NCBI GenBank assembly: GCA_963692955.1
Contig: OY843587.1
Span: 1,798,001-1,862,000 of the forward strand
From: UBA5158 sp963692955
GTDB taxonomy: Bacteria; Pseudomonadota; Gammaproteobacteria; DSM-16500
Direction of reading: 5' to 3'
DNA length: 64,000 nt
Shown here: one piece after another, positions 18,599 through 27,451 of the stretch
Numbering within the stretch: position 1 is the stretch's first letter
Layout of the letters: every line of letters begins with the position of its first letter
Made by a program: the position numbers and the translations under genes
The notes under the pieces: model-generated
Database searches by the model: none
Told to the model about the DNA's origin: nothing
Seen by the model: the letters and a program-made list of their open reading frames with translations, nothing else

Positions 18599-19477
18599 AT
18601 GAGAAAATTCAATTACCGGATCTTTTCGCTATTCCTCATCATCGTCTTCAGTTGGGGTTTAGCTTGGCCTATCAATAAAATTGGTTTGCAGTACATGTCC
18701 GCGCTCTGGTACACCGCCGCGCGCTTAGTCAGCGGCAGCATCGTAATGATGTTACTAATCATTCTCTTAAAAAAATTCGTGTGGCCCGAACGCCGCGATA
18801 TTCCCTTAATATTAGTGATCGGTTGGCTGCAAATTGGCATATATATTTTACTGACTAACGTCGGCCTAGCCTATTTACCTGCGGGTCGTTCGTCATTATT
18901 AGCGTATACGACACCGCTCTGGGTTATGCCGATCGCCACGCTATTTTTTCAAGAAAAATCCGGCGTGTTGAAGTGGCTGGGGTTTGTTATTTCGATCGCG
19001 GGATTGATTATCTTAATGAATCCCTGGGAACTTAATTGGTCGGACCATAATGTGATGATTGGCAGCGGCGCGTTATTATTGGCTTCGTTCGCCTGGGCCA
19101 TTTCTATGTTTGGCGTGCGTCACATGCGCTGGACGAAATCGGCATTGCAATTAATTCCGTGGCAATTAATCGCCGGCGCGGTGCCCGTCATTTTGTTTGC
19201 ATGGTTTAAAGAACCTTCCCCCACTATCGTTTGGAATGAACCGTTACTGATTTCGCTGGTGTACACCGGCATCTTAGTCACCGGTATTTCTTATTGGTTA
19301 GGGGTGGTAGTCAATCAAGCGCTGCCGCCGCTGTTGTTATCGCTAGGATTTTTAATCGTGCCAGTCATTAGCCTAACGACGTCCGCAATTTTTTTGCATG
19401 AAAAGATTAATTTACCGACCCTCATTGCGGCCAGTTTAATTTTGTTAGGATTGGCATTAGTCGTCAGTGAAAAGTGA
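18599..19477 (+). CDS. EamA-family (DMT superfamily) transporter
   Basis: A drug/metabolite transporter with ten predicted membrane segments in two EamA repeats. Typical marks are the SWGLAWPINKIGLQYM start of the first repeat and the ASFAWAISMFGVRH start of the second. The substrate is unknown; relatives export amino acids, nucleosides or drugs. I chose the ATG at 18599 because the first helix follows directly (RIFSLFLIIVFSWG); the frame is open back to a GTG at 18548, which would add 17 residues. The FkbM gene follows after about 80 bases on the same strand. Confidence 0.85.
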   Translation: MRKFNYRIFSLFLIIVFSWGLAWPINKIGLQYMSALWYTAARLVSGSIVMMLLIILLKKFVWPERRDIPLILVIGWLQIGIYILLTNVGLAYLPAGRSSLLAYTTPLWVMPIATLFFQEKSGVLKWLGFVISIAGLIILMNPWELNWSDHNVMIGSGALLLASFAWAISMFGVRHMRWTKSALQLIPWQLIAGAVPVILFAWFKEPSPTIVWNEPLLISLVYTGILVTGISYWLGVVVNQALPPLLLSLGFLIVPVISLTTSAIFLHEKINLPTLIAASLILLGLALVVSEK

Positions 19478-19558
19478 CAGCCGCCGCTATCAATTCGCTT
19501 GACCCGTTGCGCGATTTAGCCTTTAATCTACGCATTTAGCTTTTCAGGATTGGTACAA

Positions 19559-20380
19559 ATGAAACGGAAAATATTCGAACTATTCACGGCACCTTTTGTC
19601 TATTTATTTAAAAAAGCCAACGCTCTCAACGTCAGTTTGCTAGAAAGAATGGGGCCTGTTTATCAAGCCGCCGAAGCCAATGTGCAATTTAAATTTTATT
19701 GCCCAAACAATATGAGCTTGTGGCGCGCTAAAACCTTATTCACGAAAGAACCCGATACTATTGCTTGGATCAAAGGCTTTTCTCAAAACGATATCCTGTT
19801 TGACATCGGCGCCAACGTCGGCATGTATTCCATTTACGCCGCGGCGAAAAATATCCGCGTTTACGCGTTCGAACCGGAATCACAAAACTACGCGACCTTA
19901 AATCATAATATTTATTTGAACGCTTTGCAGGATAAAGTCAACGCTTACAATATCGCGGTCAGCGATGAAAGCCGCATGGGTGATCTTTTTATCAAAGAAT
20001 TTACCATCGGCGGCGCGTTAAATAATTTTGGCGAATGCGTCAATTACAAAAAAGAAAAATTCAATCCTGGGTTCAAACAGTCCGTCACGTCATTCAAGCT
20101 TGATGATTTAGTGTATCAATATCAACTTCCTACCCCTACCCATTTAAAAATTGATGTGGATGGCTTGGAATTTTCGATTATTAGCGGTTCTACACAATTA
20201 CTCAAAGACCTAAAATTAAAAAGTATTTTAATCGAGTTAAATACGCAACTCGCTGCGGATAATAACATCGTGGGAATTTTACAAGGCTACGGATTCGAAA
20301 ACGTAAGCCGCTACCGTTCGCCGCACTTAGATCATTCGGAATTTAAAGACATTTACAATTATATTTTCAAACGCGAATAG
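19559..20380 (+). CDS. FkbM-family SAM-dependent methyltransferase
   Basis: A 273-residue class I methyltransferase. SAM-binding motif I is FDIGANVGMYSIYAA, followed by the acidic strand end YAFEPE, the motif LKIDVDGLEFSII and SILIELNTQL. FkbM proteins methylate sugar or polyketide hydroxyls, and in Gram-negative bacteria they often decorate lipopolysaccharide or exopolysaccharide. ATG 19559, with AGGA about ten bases upstream, is preferred over the TTG at 19550. No partner glycosyltransferase is adjacent, so the acceptor is unknown. Confidence 0.85.
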   Translation: MKRKIFELFTAPFVYLFKKANALNVSLLERMGPVYQAAEANVQFKFYCPNNMSLWRAKTLFTKEPDTIAWIKGFSQNDILFDIGANVGMYSIYAAAKNIRVYAFEPESQNYATLNHNIYLNALQDKVNAYNIAVSDESRMGDLFIKEFTIGGALNNFGECVNYKKEKFNPGFKQSVTSFKLDDLVYQYQLPTPTHLKIDVDGLEFSIISGSTQLLKDLKLKSILIELNTQLAADNNIVGILQGYGFENVSRYRSPHLDHSEFKDIYNYIFKRE

Positions 20381-20385
20381 ATAAG

Positions 20386-20946
20386 TTAGTTTTGCGAAAC
20401 GACGACATGTTCAGCGACTAATTTTTTTTGCCACAAAGCGATCCCGATTTTTTCTAAATCCACATCGGAAATAAGATTCGCGCGAGTGCTGATGCGTGTT
20501 AGCGCTTGATCTAAATCGTCAAACGATACTTGTGTTTGAGTGCTTTGATAGATTTTCCAAATAATATCTAGCGTATTTTGAATCGCCAAATCGTTATTTT
20601 GTTGTTGGCGCAAGCGGATTATTTTCATCGCTTCCAAAGTAACGGTATCCAACGAATCATCGGTCGCGGTTTCCCGCACTAAATACGCCAGCCGCAACAC
20701 ATCACGTAGTAAATAGACCGGCGGATGGCGCTTTAACTGCGTCACCATGATCGCGCAAATTTGCGTTTGCTGGCTGGCAGAGAGCGACATCGATCCCATT
20801 TTTTGCGTTTGATCACAAGAAGAAATAAGTGTTTTATCGGTATCGCTTTTTGAATTAGTGTTCGAACCACATGCGCATAACAACATTGCCAGCGACACTA
20901 GCGCGGTCAAATTAAGATATTGTTGGTTGAATTTAAAATTAAACAT
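20386..20946 (-). CDS. Small helical lipoprotein, unknown
   Basis: A 186-residue protein with a lipoprotein signal peptide (hydrophobic residues 12-23, lipobox LCAC with Cys26) and a mostly helical mature part with no recognised domain. It is convergent with the FkbM gene, five bases apart, and not in an operon with it. Envelope location is well supported; function is not. Confidence 0.7.
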   Translation of the reverse strand: MFNFKFNQQYLNLTALVSLAMLLCACGSNTNSKSDTDKTLISSCDQTQKMGSMSLSASQQTQICAIMVTQLKRHPPVYLLRDVLRLAYLVRETATDDSLDTVTLEAMKIIRLRQQQNNDLAIQNTLDIIWKIYQSTQTQVSFDDLDQALTRISTRANLISDVDLEKIGIALWQKKLVAEHVVVSQN

Positions 20947-21087
20947 GGTGGCTTAAGCCATTCGTCGCAAAAGAACATTATACACCAGGAATACGCTGTT
21001 TAAGGTACTCTGAAACTAAATTAATCTTGCTTAGGTTAAGAAGACGTAATAAATTTACTGTCACATTCACCAGTTAGGAGAAATATT

Positions 21088-21321
21088 GTGCGCGGTATAA
21101 CAAACGTTGTCGGCATTATTTTAATTGTTTTAGGCATTATTTTTTTAGCTTACCAAGGTTTCACTTACACTACCCAAGAAAAAGTCGCACAAATTGGAGA
21201 CGTTAAAATAACCGCTGACAAAGAAAAGAGCGTTTACTTTCCTCCCGTCATGGGCGGCGCTGCTCTGGTTGCGGGTATCGTTTTAGTATTAATTGGTAGA
21301 CGCGGCGGCGGCACATCCTAA
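21088..21321 (+). CDS. Small two-helix membrane protein, DUF3185-like
   Basis: A 77-residue protein with two hydrophobic segments (about residues 5-25 and 53-71) joined by a short charged loop (TTQEKVAQIGDVKITADKEK). This topology and the GIILIVLGIIFLAYQG start are typical of small inner-membrane proteins of the DUF3185 kind, whose function is unknown. It starts with GTG and has TTAGGAGAA upstream. It is a single-gene unit ending in a strong hairpin. Confidence 0.75.
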   Translation: MRGITNVVGIILIVLGIIFLAYQGFTYTTQEKVAQIGDVKITADKEKSVYFPPVMGGAALVAGIVLVLIGRRGGGTS

Positions 21322-21350
21322 TCTTTCTTGTTTTTTGTTTCTTGTTTTTG

Positions 21351-21377
21351 AGCAGCGTTTTTTTTCAAAACGCTGCT
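21351..21377 (+). terminator. Hairpin terminator after the small membrane protein gene
   Basis: An 11-bp perfect stem (AGCAGCGTTTT / AAAACGCTGCT) with a 5-base loop. T-rich sequence precedes it and a shorter T-containing stretch follows. Confidence 0.75.
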
Positions 21378-21476
21378 TGTTAATAATTTAATCAAAGTCT
21401 CATAAAATCCGACTATTTTTCCCCCATCTGCTAAAAAACCCGTATAATCCCTTGCTCACAACGATTGGGAAAAAAA

Positions 21477-23366
21477 ATGAGTCATTTGATTACGTTAGAC
21501 AATATATCGCTAGCTTACGGGCTCGATCACTTACTCGATGGTTCCAAATTACAGATCGACGCGGGGGAACGCATTTGTTTGATCGGCCGGAATGGGGCGG
21601 GCAAATCTTCGTTGATGAAAATCATCGACGGCAACCTTACGCCCGATAGCGGCAATGTATTCCGTAAACCGCAATTACGTCTCGCGCGTTTAGAACAAGA
21701 ATTACCGCAACACATCACCGGCACAATTTATGAATATGTCGCGGAAGGTTTAGCCGACACCGGCAAATTGTTAGCGGATTATCATGCGCTGACGCTGCGT
21801 TTAATGCATTCGCACACCGATAACGATCTCAATTTATTAGAACGCCTTCAGCATGACATCGACGCGAAAAATGGTTGGCAATTCGAACAAAATATTAAAA
21901 CCGTGTTAATGCGTTTAGCATTAGATCCAGATAAATTAATCGCGGATTTATCCGGCGGCTGGCAACGGCGGGCGGCGCTCGCCAGGGCTTTAGTCTCTTC
22001 GCCCGAATTATTATTGTTGGATGAACCTACCAACCATTTAGACATTGAAGCGATTCAATGGCTAGAAGATCAGTTACTCAATTGGAACGTCGGTTTACTT
22101 TTCATTACTCACGATCGCTCTTTGCTAAAACGATTAGCCACACGCATCATCGAATTAGACCGCGGCCAATTAACATCGTGGCCAGGCGACTACGAGAATT
22201 TTTTACGGCGAAAAGAAGAAATGCTGCACGCCGAATCACGCCAAAACGCCGAGTTCGATAAGAAATTAGCGCAAGAAGAAAAATGGATACGCCAAGGTAT
22301 TAAAGCGCGCCGCACCCGTAACGAAGGCCGCGTCCGCTCACTCGAAGCGATGCGCCAAGAACGCAGCGAACGCCGCGAGCAACAAGGCAAAGCGACTTTC
22401 AATCTTAATGAAGTCCAAAAATCCGGCAAGCTAGTCGTCGAAGCCGACCACATTTCGCAAAGTTATGACGGCAACACCGTGATAAAAGATTTTTCGTTAC
22501 GCGTCATGCGTGGGGACCGCATTGGTTTGATCGGCCCTAATGGCGTCGGCAAAAGCACTTTATTAAATATTTTGTTAGGCAAAATCACGCCGGAGCATGG
22601 CAAAGTCACGTTCGGCACGAAATTACAAGTCGCTTACTTCGATCAATTACGCCAAGCGTTAGATTTGGAAAAAACGGTCAGCGAAAACGTCGTGCAAGGT
22701 TCCGACTTCGTAGAAATCAATGGCAGTAAGCGGCATATTATTAGTTATCTTGGCGATTTTCTCTTTACGCCGCAGCGCGCGATGACGCCGGTAAAATCTT
22801 TATCGGGCGGTGAATGCAACCGCTTATTGTTGGCGAAATTATTCAGCCAACCGGCGAATTTGTTAGTGTTAGATGAACCTACCAATGACTTAGATATTGA
22901 AACGCTGGAATTACTCGAAGAATTATTAACAGAATATCCCGGTACTTTGTTAATCGTCAGCCATGACCGGACTTTTTTAGATAACGTCGTGACTAGCACG
23001 CTAATTTTTGAAGGGGAAGGGAAAATCGAAGAATACATCGGCGGTTATCAAGATTGGTTGCGCCAACGCAAAGCCGCCGTCATGGAAAAAACGCCGCCCG
23101 TGAAAACCGAAACTAAAAAACCGGCGGGTAAAAAAGCCGCCGCCAAACTCAGCTACAAAGAACAAAAATTGTTGGCCGAATTGCCAAAACAAATCGAAGC
23201 TTGGGAAGTACTGCAACAAGCGTTACAAACCGTTATTTCGACACCCGATTTTTATCAAAAAGACCCCGATACCGTTGCCGCGACATTAAAGCAAGTGACG
23301 GAATTAGAATCAAATTTAGCCGCGGCTTACCGACAATGGGAAGAATTAGAAAGCAAATCACAATAG
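21477..23366 (+). CDS. uup: ABC-F ATPase Uup
   Basis: A soluble ABC-F protein with two ATPase domains and no membrane segments. Domain 1 has Walker A IGRNGAGKSS, signature LSGGWQRRAAL and Walker B LLLLDEPTNHLD; domain 2 has IGPNGVGKST, LSGGECNRLLL and LLVLDEPTNDLD. A charged linker lies between them, and a basic C-terminal coiled-coil domain (about residues 545-625) identifies the Uup subgroup. Uup acts on DNA branch intermediates and/or the ribosome. The ATG at 21477 (MSHLITLDNISLAYG) matches the family start; an in-frame TTG lies 12 bases upstream. Confidence 0.93.
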   Translation: MSHLITLDNISLAYGLDHLLDGSKLQIDAGERICLIGRNGAGKSSLMKIIDGNLTPDSGNVFRKPQLRLARLEQELPQHITGTIYEYVAEGLADTGKLLADYHALTLRLMHSHTDNDLNLLERLQHDIDAKNGWQFEQNIKTVLMRLALDPDKLIADLSGGWQRRAALARALVSSPELLLLDEPTNHLDIEAIQWLEDQLLNWNVGLLFITHDRSLLKRLATRIIELDRGQLTSWPGDYENFLRRKEEMLHAESRQNAEFDKKLAQEEKWIRQGIKARRTRNEGRVRSLEAMRQERSERREQQGKATFNLNEVQKSGKLVVEADHISQSYDGNTVIKDFSLRVMRGDRIGLIGPNGVGKSTLLNILLGKITPEHGKVTFGTKLQVAYFDQLRQALDLEKTVSENVVQGSDFVEINGSKRHIISYLGDFLFTPQRAMTPVKSLSGGECNRLLLAKLFSQPANLLVLDEPTNDLDIETLELLEELLTEYPGTLLIVSHDRTFLDNVVTSTLIFEGEGKIEEYIGGYQDWLRQRKAAVMEKTPPVKTETKKPAGKKAAAKLSYKEQKLLAELPKQIEAWEVLQQALQTVISTPDFYQKDPDTVAATLKQVTELESNLAAAYRQWEELESKSQ

Positions 23367-23434
23367 AACAAATGTTGACATTTTTTACCAATCAGACTAA
23401 ATTATTACACACTTTAATTGTATATAGGTGATCA

Positions 23435-24124
23435 ATGCGTTCATTTCGAATAATGCAGTTGCTGAATGGTTCACAAGCGAATGAAAATAATTCTCTAGCT
23501 TTGTCACTTTATAATGAAACGCTAACTGGGGACGATGGTCAAGTTTATGAAGCGTCTAGCAATAATCTAGCTGATTTGTCAGCGATGTATTTTGACTTAC
23601 TCTCCAATAATTTCACTAGTGGCGGCACATGTTTAAGTCCAATCGCCAATTTATTTAGTCGCTCTGATTGCCTTACAACCGTTGATAATAATCAGACGGT
23701 CTGGAATACCACCATTATTGTCGATGTTTGTAACGCTACTATTGCAAACAATGAAAAATTATTCGCTTTGATCACCAATTACTGCGCCGCTGCAGTGATA
23801 CCACCAGATAATGATGACGATAACCCTTACGCTTATCTGAGTGTCATTACAACTACTCTATTTTTTATGTGCTGCCTGTTAGCGGGGGTAATCGCCGGTT
23901 TGTATTATGCTTCAAGAAACGACCGCGATCATTCCTATTCTCCACTGGACCGTAGTTGGTTACGTAGACGCGCTGAGGAAAGTGAAGCTAAATCATCGGT
24001 TATCATTGAAGAACTCAAAGAGAATGAAGTTCATGAACCAGATGGCAACGAAGATTTATATGATCCTGAAGAAGCGCAACAACGAAATTCAGCGAGTTAT
24101 GCACGATTATCAACTGGACGTTAA
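23435..24124 (+). CDS. Single-pass membrane protein with sequon-rich N-terminal half, unknown
   Basis: 229 residues, no family recognised. One strong membrane segment at about 133-158 separates an Asn/Ser/Thr-rich N-terminal domain from a charged, acidic C-terminal tail. The N-terminal part has seven N-x-S/T triplets (Asn 11, 18, 27, 59, 86, 91, 100) and four cysteines (66, 79, 99, 117). The tail begins with RNDRDHSYSPLDRSWLRRR, placing a Y-x-x-hydrophobic motif (YSPL, 168-171) ten residues after the membrane. There is no cleavable signal peptide. The design resembles eukaryotic single-pass receptors, hinting at a role in a host membrane; this is speculative. Confidence 0.65.
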   Translation: MRSFRIMQLLNGSQANENNSLALSLYNETLTGDDGQVYEASSNNLADLSAMYFDLLSNNFTSGGTCLSPIANLFSRSDCLTTVDNNQTVWNTTIIVDVCNATIANNEKLFALITNYCAAAVIPPDNDDDNPYAYLSVITTTLFFMCCLLAGVIAGLYYASRNDRDHSYSPLDRSWLRRRAEESEAKSSVIIEELKENEVHEPDGNEDLYDPEEAQQRNSASYARLSTGR

Positions 24125-24155
24125 TTTGTAAATAAACTCTCGTATGTTTAAAAAT

Positions 24156-24188
24156 TCATTCCCGCGGCGCGGGAATGAGTTGTTTTTA
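24156..24188. terminator. Strong hairpin terminator between convergent genes
   Basis: A 10-bp stem (TCATTCCCGC / GCGGGAATGA) with a GGC loop, followed by GTTGTTTTTA on the + strand. On the minus strand the stem is followed by TTTTTAAA-type sequence, so it can serve both this gene and rdgC. Confidence 0.85.
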
Positions 24189-24191
24189 TAG

Positions 24192-25130
24192 CTAAGCCGC
24201 ACTCACTTCTTTTTCCTTGCTAACCGCTTTTTCTTCGATAACTTTACTAAATATCTTTAACAAATCTTGCAGCAAAGCCGTCAATGTTTCCGACATGATA
24301 AAAAAATCCGCGTCGAATTGCTGTTGCTCGGTTTCGCAATCAATTTCTTTCACCGCCATCAACACATCTTCTTGATATTGAATTCCGCGCAGCAATAAAT
24401 TTTCTTCAATAACGAAATTCACTCTATCCTGCCAACTCAACGCCAATTGCTTCACTTCGCAACCGTCTTTCAAAATTGATTGGATACTAGGCGCGAATAA
24501 ATCCTGGTGCTGACAGCGGATAATTCTATTTTGCTGGTTAGGGTCTTGCAGCAAGCACGCTTTTTCCACGGCAAATTCCTGCGGATATTTTTGCGACTTT
24601 ACCCAATTGGTCATCACCGGCGACACTTTATGCAGTTCAAACGCACGGATATCTTCACTAACGGATTTTTTAAATAACGACATGAATTGCTCGACTTTTT
24701 TCGCATTCGTCGTCGCTAAAATTAATTGATTATTTTTCGTATCGATATACGCGTACAGCCGGCTCAGTTTCGTGAACGCGCGTGGCAACAAGGTAATAAT
24801 CATTTCATCTTTCATCGCCATTTTTTCTTTCGAGCGCACGCGACGGTCGTCCGCGGCTTCGATTTTTTTAATTTTTTCTTGCAGCGCTTGGCTCACCACC
24901 GCGGCGGGTAAAATTTTATCCTCGCTTTGCATGCATATCATCATGTAACCATTCATCGCTTGCACTAACGGCGCGCCCTCACTTTCTAAGGGCGCGGTCC
25001 AGCCAATGCTATTCGGCATAGAAGGCAAACATGGGGTGAACGCTAACGTTTCCAATTGCTGCGCTAATTTTTTGGGCGCATAACTCATCGGCGTCGTTAA
25101 TTGAAAAACTTGAAGTTGCTTAAACCACAT
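24192..25130 (-). CDS. rdgC: RdgC, recombination-associated protein
   Basis: A 312-residue RdgC. Recognisable blocks are the MWFKQLQVFQL start, the GWTAPLESEGAPL segment and the ILPAAVVSQALQEKIKKIE region followed by KEKMAMKDEMIITLLPRAF. RdgC forms a ring dimer on double-stranded DNA and limits RecA filament activity. Here it is the last gene of a set with LexA-like, Y-polymerase and SRAP-like genes, 38 bases after the SRAP-like gene. That is an unusual location for rdgC, which is usually a lone gene, and suggests damage-linked expression. Confidence 0.92.
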   Translation of the reverse strand: MWFKQLQVFQLTTPMSYAPKKLAQQLETLAFTPCLPSMPNSIGWTAPLESEGAPLVQAMNGYMMICMQSEDKILPAAVVSQALQEKIKKIEAADDRRVRSKEKMAMKDEMIITLLPRAFTKLSRLYAYIDTKNNQLILATTNAKKVEQFMSLFKKSVSEDIRAFELHKVSPVMTNWVKSQKYPQEFAVEKACLLQDPNQQNRIIRCQHQDLFAPSIQSILKDGCEVKQLALSWQDRVNFVIEENLLLRGIQYQEDVLMAVKEIDCETEQQQFDADFFIMSETLTALLQDLLKIFSKVIEEKAVSKEKEVSAA

Positions 25131-25168
25131 TTTCTATTCCTTCTTTTTTTATTATTACTGTAAAACAA

Positions 25169-25579
25169 TTAACCCGCCATAATTCGTGGCCAACGGTCAT
25201 GACATACGGTATGCGATTCCGGCGTAATCGTCACGATATAAATTCGGGTTTCTTGGTCTTCGCGCGCGATCAAACCTTGCACCCACTGCCCCGCGGTGAC
25301 GTCATACCAATGGGTACAGCCTTCAAAATCTGTTTTCATAAATTTCGCGATGGGCAAGCGAATAGGCTTCGGCATAAAGCGGTTCCATTTGCCCTGATAA
25401 ATCGAATTTAACGCCGCCCAGCCGCCTAGCGGTAATTCACCGGCTTGGGATTTACGCCGCCCCCATCCAGCCAACTTCACGCCGCCGTCACTGGTGCGCA
25501 CCGGCAGGCAAGCTTTGGGATTTGAAAAATACACGGTCAGCATTTCTCCCTGGTAATAAAACATAACTCCTTCGGGCAT
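25169..25579 (-). CDS. Small SRAP/YedK-like protein, apparently degenerate
   Basis: A 136-residue protein resembling a shortened SRAP (YedK/HMCES) domain: CLPVRTSDGGVKLAGWGRR matches the region leading to the W-G-x-x-P strand, and IYIVTITPESHTVCHDRWP matches the late VT...HDRMP block holding the catalytic His. It lacks the MCGR start with the essential Cys2, and the Glu of the W-x-E-W block is not evident (THWYD at that place). It may therefore be non-catalytic, binding abasic or single-stranded DNA, or may have another role. It lies 10 bases after the Y-polymerase gene. The homology is by eye and moderate. Confidence 0.6.
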   Translation of the reverse strand: MPEGVMFYYQGEMLTVYFSNPKACLPVRTSDGGVKLAGWGRRKSQAGELPLGGWAALNSIYQGKWNRFMPKPIRLPIAKFMKTDFEGCTHWYDVTAGQWVQGLIAREDQETRIYIVTITPESHTVCHDRWPRIMAG

Positions 25580-25589
25580 GACTCACCTC

Positions 25590-26843
25590 CTAAATAGTTT
25601 GGCGGTGACCGTTAGGCTTCCACGCTGGCGCGATAACATTGGGCATTGAGGAACGTTCTTTCATCGCCAAGGGGGCGATAGTGAATTCTCCGTAACGCGA
25701 ATTAATTTGATCTAAGACACGGTTAATATTTTGGCGTTTAAGATTTAATTGGCAAAATAAATCTAATTGCCCCATATTGTGACGCGGATCGCACGCTGTC
25801 ACTTGAATTTGGCACACCGGTTCACCTTGCCAAGACAGGCTTAAAATCTCTTGGCCCAGCGCATAAATATCTTTGCCATCGTTGGTAGGCTGCATCAATT
25901 TCGCGGAACCGCCTAACCAACCGCGCTCGCGATCGTTATATTTAAAACCGATAGAAAAAGTTTGCGCTTGAAATTGATGGCTGCGTAACCGCGCCGCCAA
26001 TTTTTCACACATGTGCATCAAGTACGTATCCAAGATTTTTTTATCTTTCGTGTTGGGCGGCATGACTTTACCGTGCCCCATGGATTTAGGATCAGCTACT
26101 TCGGTGTGCACTAAATCCGGGTCCGCGCCTTGGCACATATACCAAATCCGTCTGCCGATATTGCCAAACCGTTGCGCTAAAATACTGATGGGAAGTTTTT
26201 CTATGTCGCCGCACGTATACACACCGTGCTTCGCTAAAAACGCGCCCGTGCCTTTGCCAATGCCGCACAATTCCGTCACCGGCACATCGCGCAGCCGCTC
26301 TTTCGTTGCCCACGGCGGGATCACATTGAAGCCATTAGGTTTTTGTAATTTCGCCGCGTATTTCGCCGTGGTTTTATCGCCGCTGACGCCGATCGAACAT
26401 AATAAACCGCTAGTCTCAAAAATAATTTTTTGCGCCATGCGCCCCATATGTTCCGGCGTGCCATGCAGTTGCTGGCAATGCGTGACATCCAAAAATGCCT
26501 CGTCAATCGAAAAAACTTCGATATCCGGCGTGATCGCGGTGAGCGCCACCATAATCGCGGAAGAAATTTCTACATAACGCTGCGGTCTAGACGCGGCTTG
26601 AATGAGGTGCGGGCACAACTGCCGCGCTTCGACTAAGCGCATGCCGGTTTGCACACCATAAGCGCGCGCTTCATACGAACAAGTAATTAGGCAAGTCCCT
26701 TGCGCGCCGTTCGTGACGCCGATCGGCTGGCCGCGCCACTCCGGACAATCTTTCTGCTCGACAGAAGCAAAGAAAGCATTCATGTCCACCAAAATAATGG
26801 CGCGCGGCCATAATTCCGATTTTTGCAAGGCAACATTCCACAT
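25590..26843 (-). CDS. Y-family translesion DNA polymerase (DinB/UmuC-like)
   Basis: A 417-residue Y-family polymerase: palm metal site DMNAFFASVEQ at residues 20-30 and SIDEAFLDV at 112-120 (Asp20, Asp114, Glu115), fingers segment YEARAYGVQTGM, helix-hairpin-helix VTELCGIGKGTG near 190-200, and a little-finger domain to the C terminus. It copies damaged templates with low fidelity. It lacks a clear beta-clamp QLxLF tail, though QLDLFCQL near residue 365 is a possible clamp-binding motif. It starts two bases after the lexA-like stop codon, so the two are translationally coupled like umuDC. DinB and UmuC are hard to separate by eye, so no symbol is given. Confidence 0.9.
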   Translation of the reverse strand: MWNVALQKSELWPRAIILVDMNAFFASVEQKDCPEWRGQPIGVTNGAQGTCLITCSYEARAYGVQTGMRLVEARQLCPHLIQAASRPQRYVEISSAIMVALTAITPDIEVFSIDEAFLDVTHCQQLHGTPEHMGRMAQKIIFETSGLLCSIGVSGDKTTAKYAAKLQKPNGFNVIPPWATKERLRDVPVTELCGIGKGTGAFLAKHGVYTCGDIEKLPISILAQRFGNIGRRIWYMCQGADPDLVHTEVADPKSMGHGKVMPPNTKDKKILDTYLMHMCEKLAARLRSHQFQAQTFSIGFKYNDRERGWLGGSAKLMQPTNDGKDIYALGQEILSLSWQGEPVCQIQVTACDPRHNMGQLDLFCQLNLKRQNINRVLDQINSRYGEFTIAPLAMKERSSMPNVIAPAWKPNGHRQTI

Positions 26844-26845
26844 AA

Positions 26846-27445
26846 CTAACCTCGTTTGTGTAATCGCAATAACGCAACAAATATTCCTTGTACTTGTACG
26901 CGGTTCGCTGCATAAACTTGAGGTTTCAATGCTTTATTCGCGGGGATTAATATAATTTCCTGCCGAGATGGAAAGTGAATGCGTTTCAACGTCGCGTTTT
27001 GATCGTCAATCAGCGCCACGACAATATCATTTTCTTTAGCGATATTTTGGCGTTTGCAAATCACTTTGTCGCCGTTCCAAATACCTTCCTCTATCATCGA
27101 ATCGCCTTTGACTTCGAGGACATACAAGTCTTCCGCGCGCAACAAATCCGCCATGTCTATCATGTCCGCTTCGGGTATCGCCTCGATCGGCGCGCCCGCC
27201 GCGATGCGTCCCACTAACGGCAAGCGCATTTTGGCAGAATGTTTCAACTGCGTTTTACGGTAGCCTTTTTTTCCTATTTTTAATAAGCCATCGCGCTCTA
27301 ACACGCGCAGGTAACGGCTAATCAAGCTTAACGACGTGGGACTAATGCCAATGCCCACCGCGATTTCTTTCAACGACGGCGCGAAACTCCGCTGTTGAAT
27401 AAACTCGGTCACGAACTGGTAAATCTTAAATTGAGTAGGAGTCAT
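26846..27445 (-). CDS. LexA-family self-cleaving repressor
   Basis: A 199-residue protein with full LexA layout: N-terminal winged helix (residues 1-65), cleavage site Ala83-Gly84 (GRIAAGAPIE), and the Ser116 (KGDSMIEEG) and Lys154 (ATLKRIHF) catalytic dyad of the S24 domain. E. coli LexA has the same order at 84-85, 119 and 156. The recognition helix (SPTSLSLISRYLRVLE) differs from E. coli's, so the operator should differ too. It leads the polymerase/SRAP-like/rdgC set. An AAGG sits seven bases before the ATG, within a long inverted repeat. It could be the genome's LexA or a UmuD-like/mobile-element repressor. Confidence 0.88.
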   Translation of the reverse strand: MTPTQFKIYQFVTEFIQQRSFAPSLKEIAVGIGISPTSLSLISRYLRVLERDGLLKIGKKGYRKTQLKHSAKMRLPLVGRIAAGAPIEAIPEADMIDMADLLRAEDLYVLEVKGDSMIEEGIWNGDKVICKRQNIAKENDIVVALIDDQNATLKRIHFPSRQEIILIPANKALKPQVYAANRVQVQGIFVALLRLHKRG

Positions 27446-27451
27446 AGTTTC

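Noticed and set aside
26011..26577. 188-residue open frame antisense to the Y-polymerase gene
   Set aside because: Shadow frame; the minus strand encodes clear polymerase motifs across the same bases.
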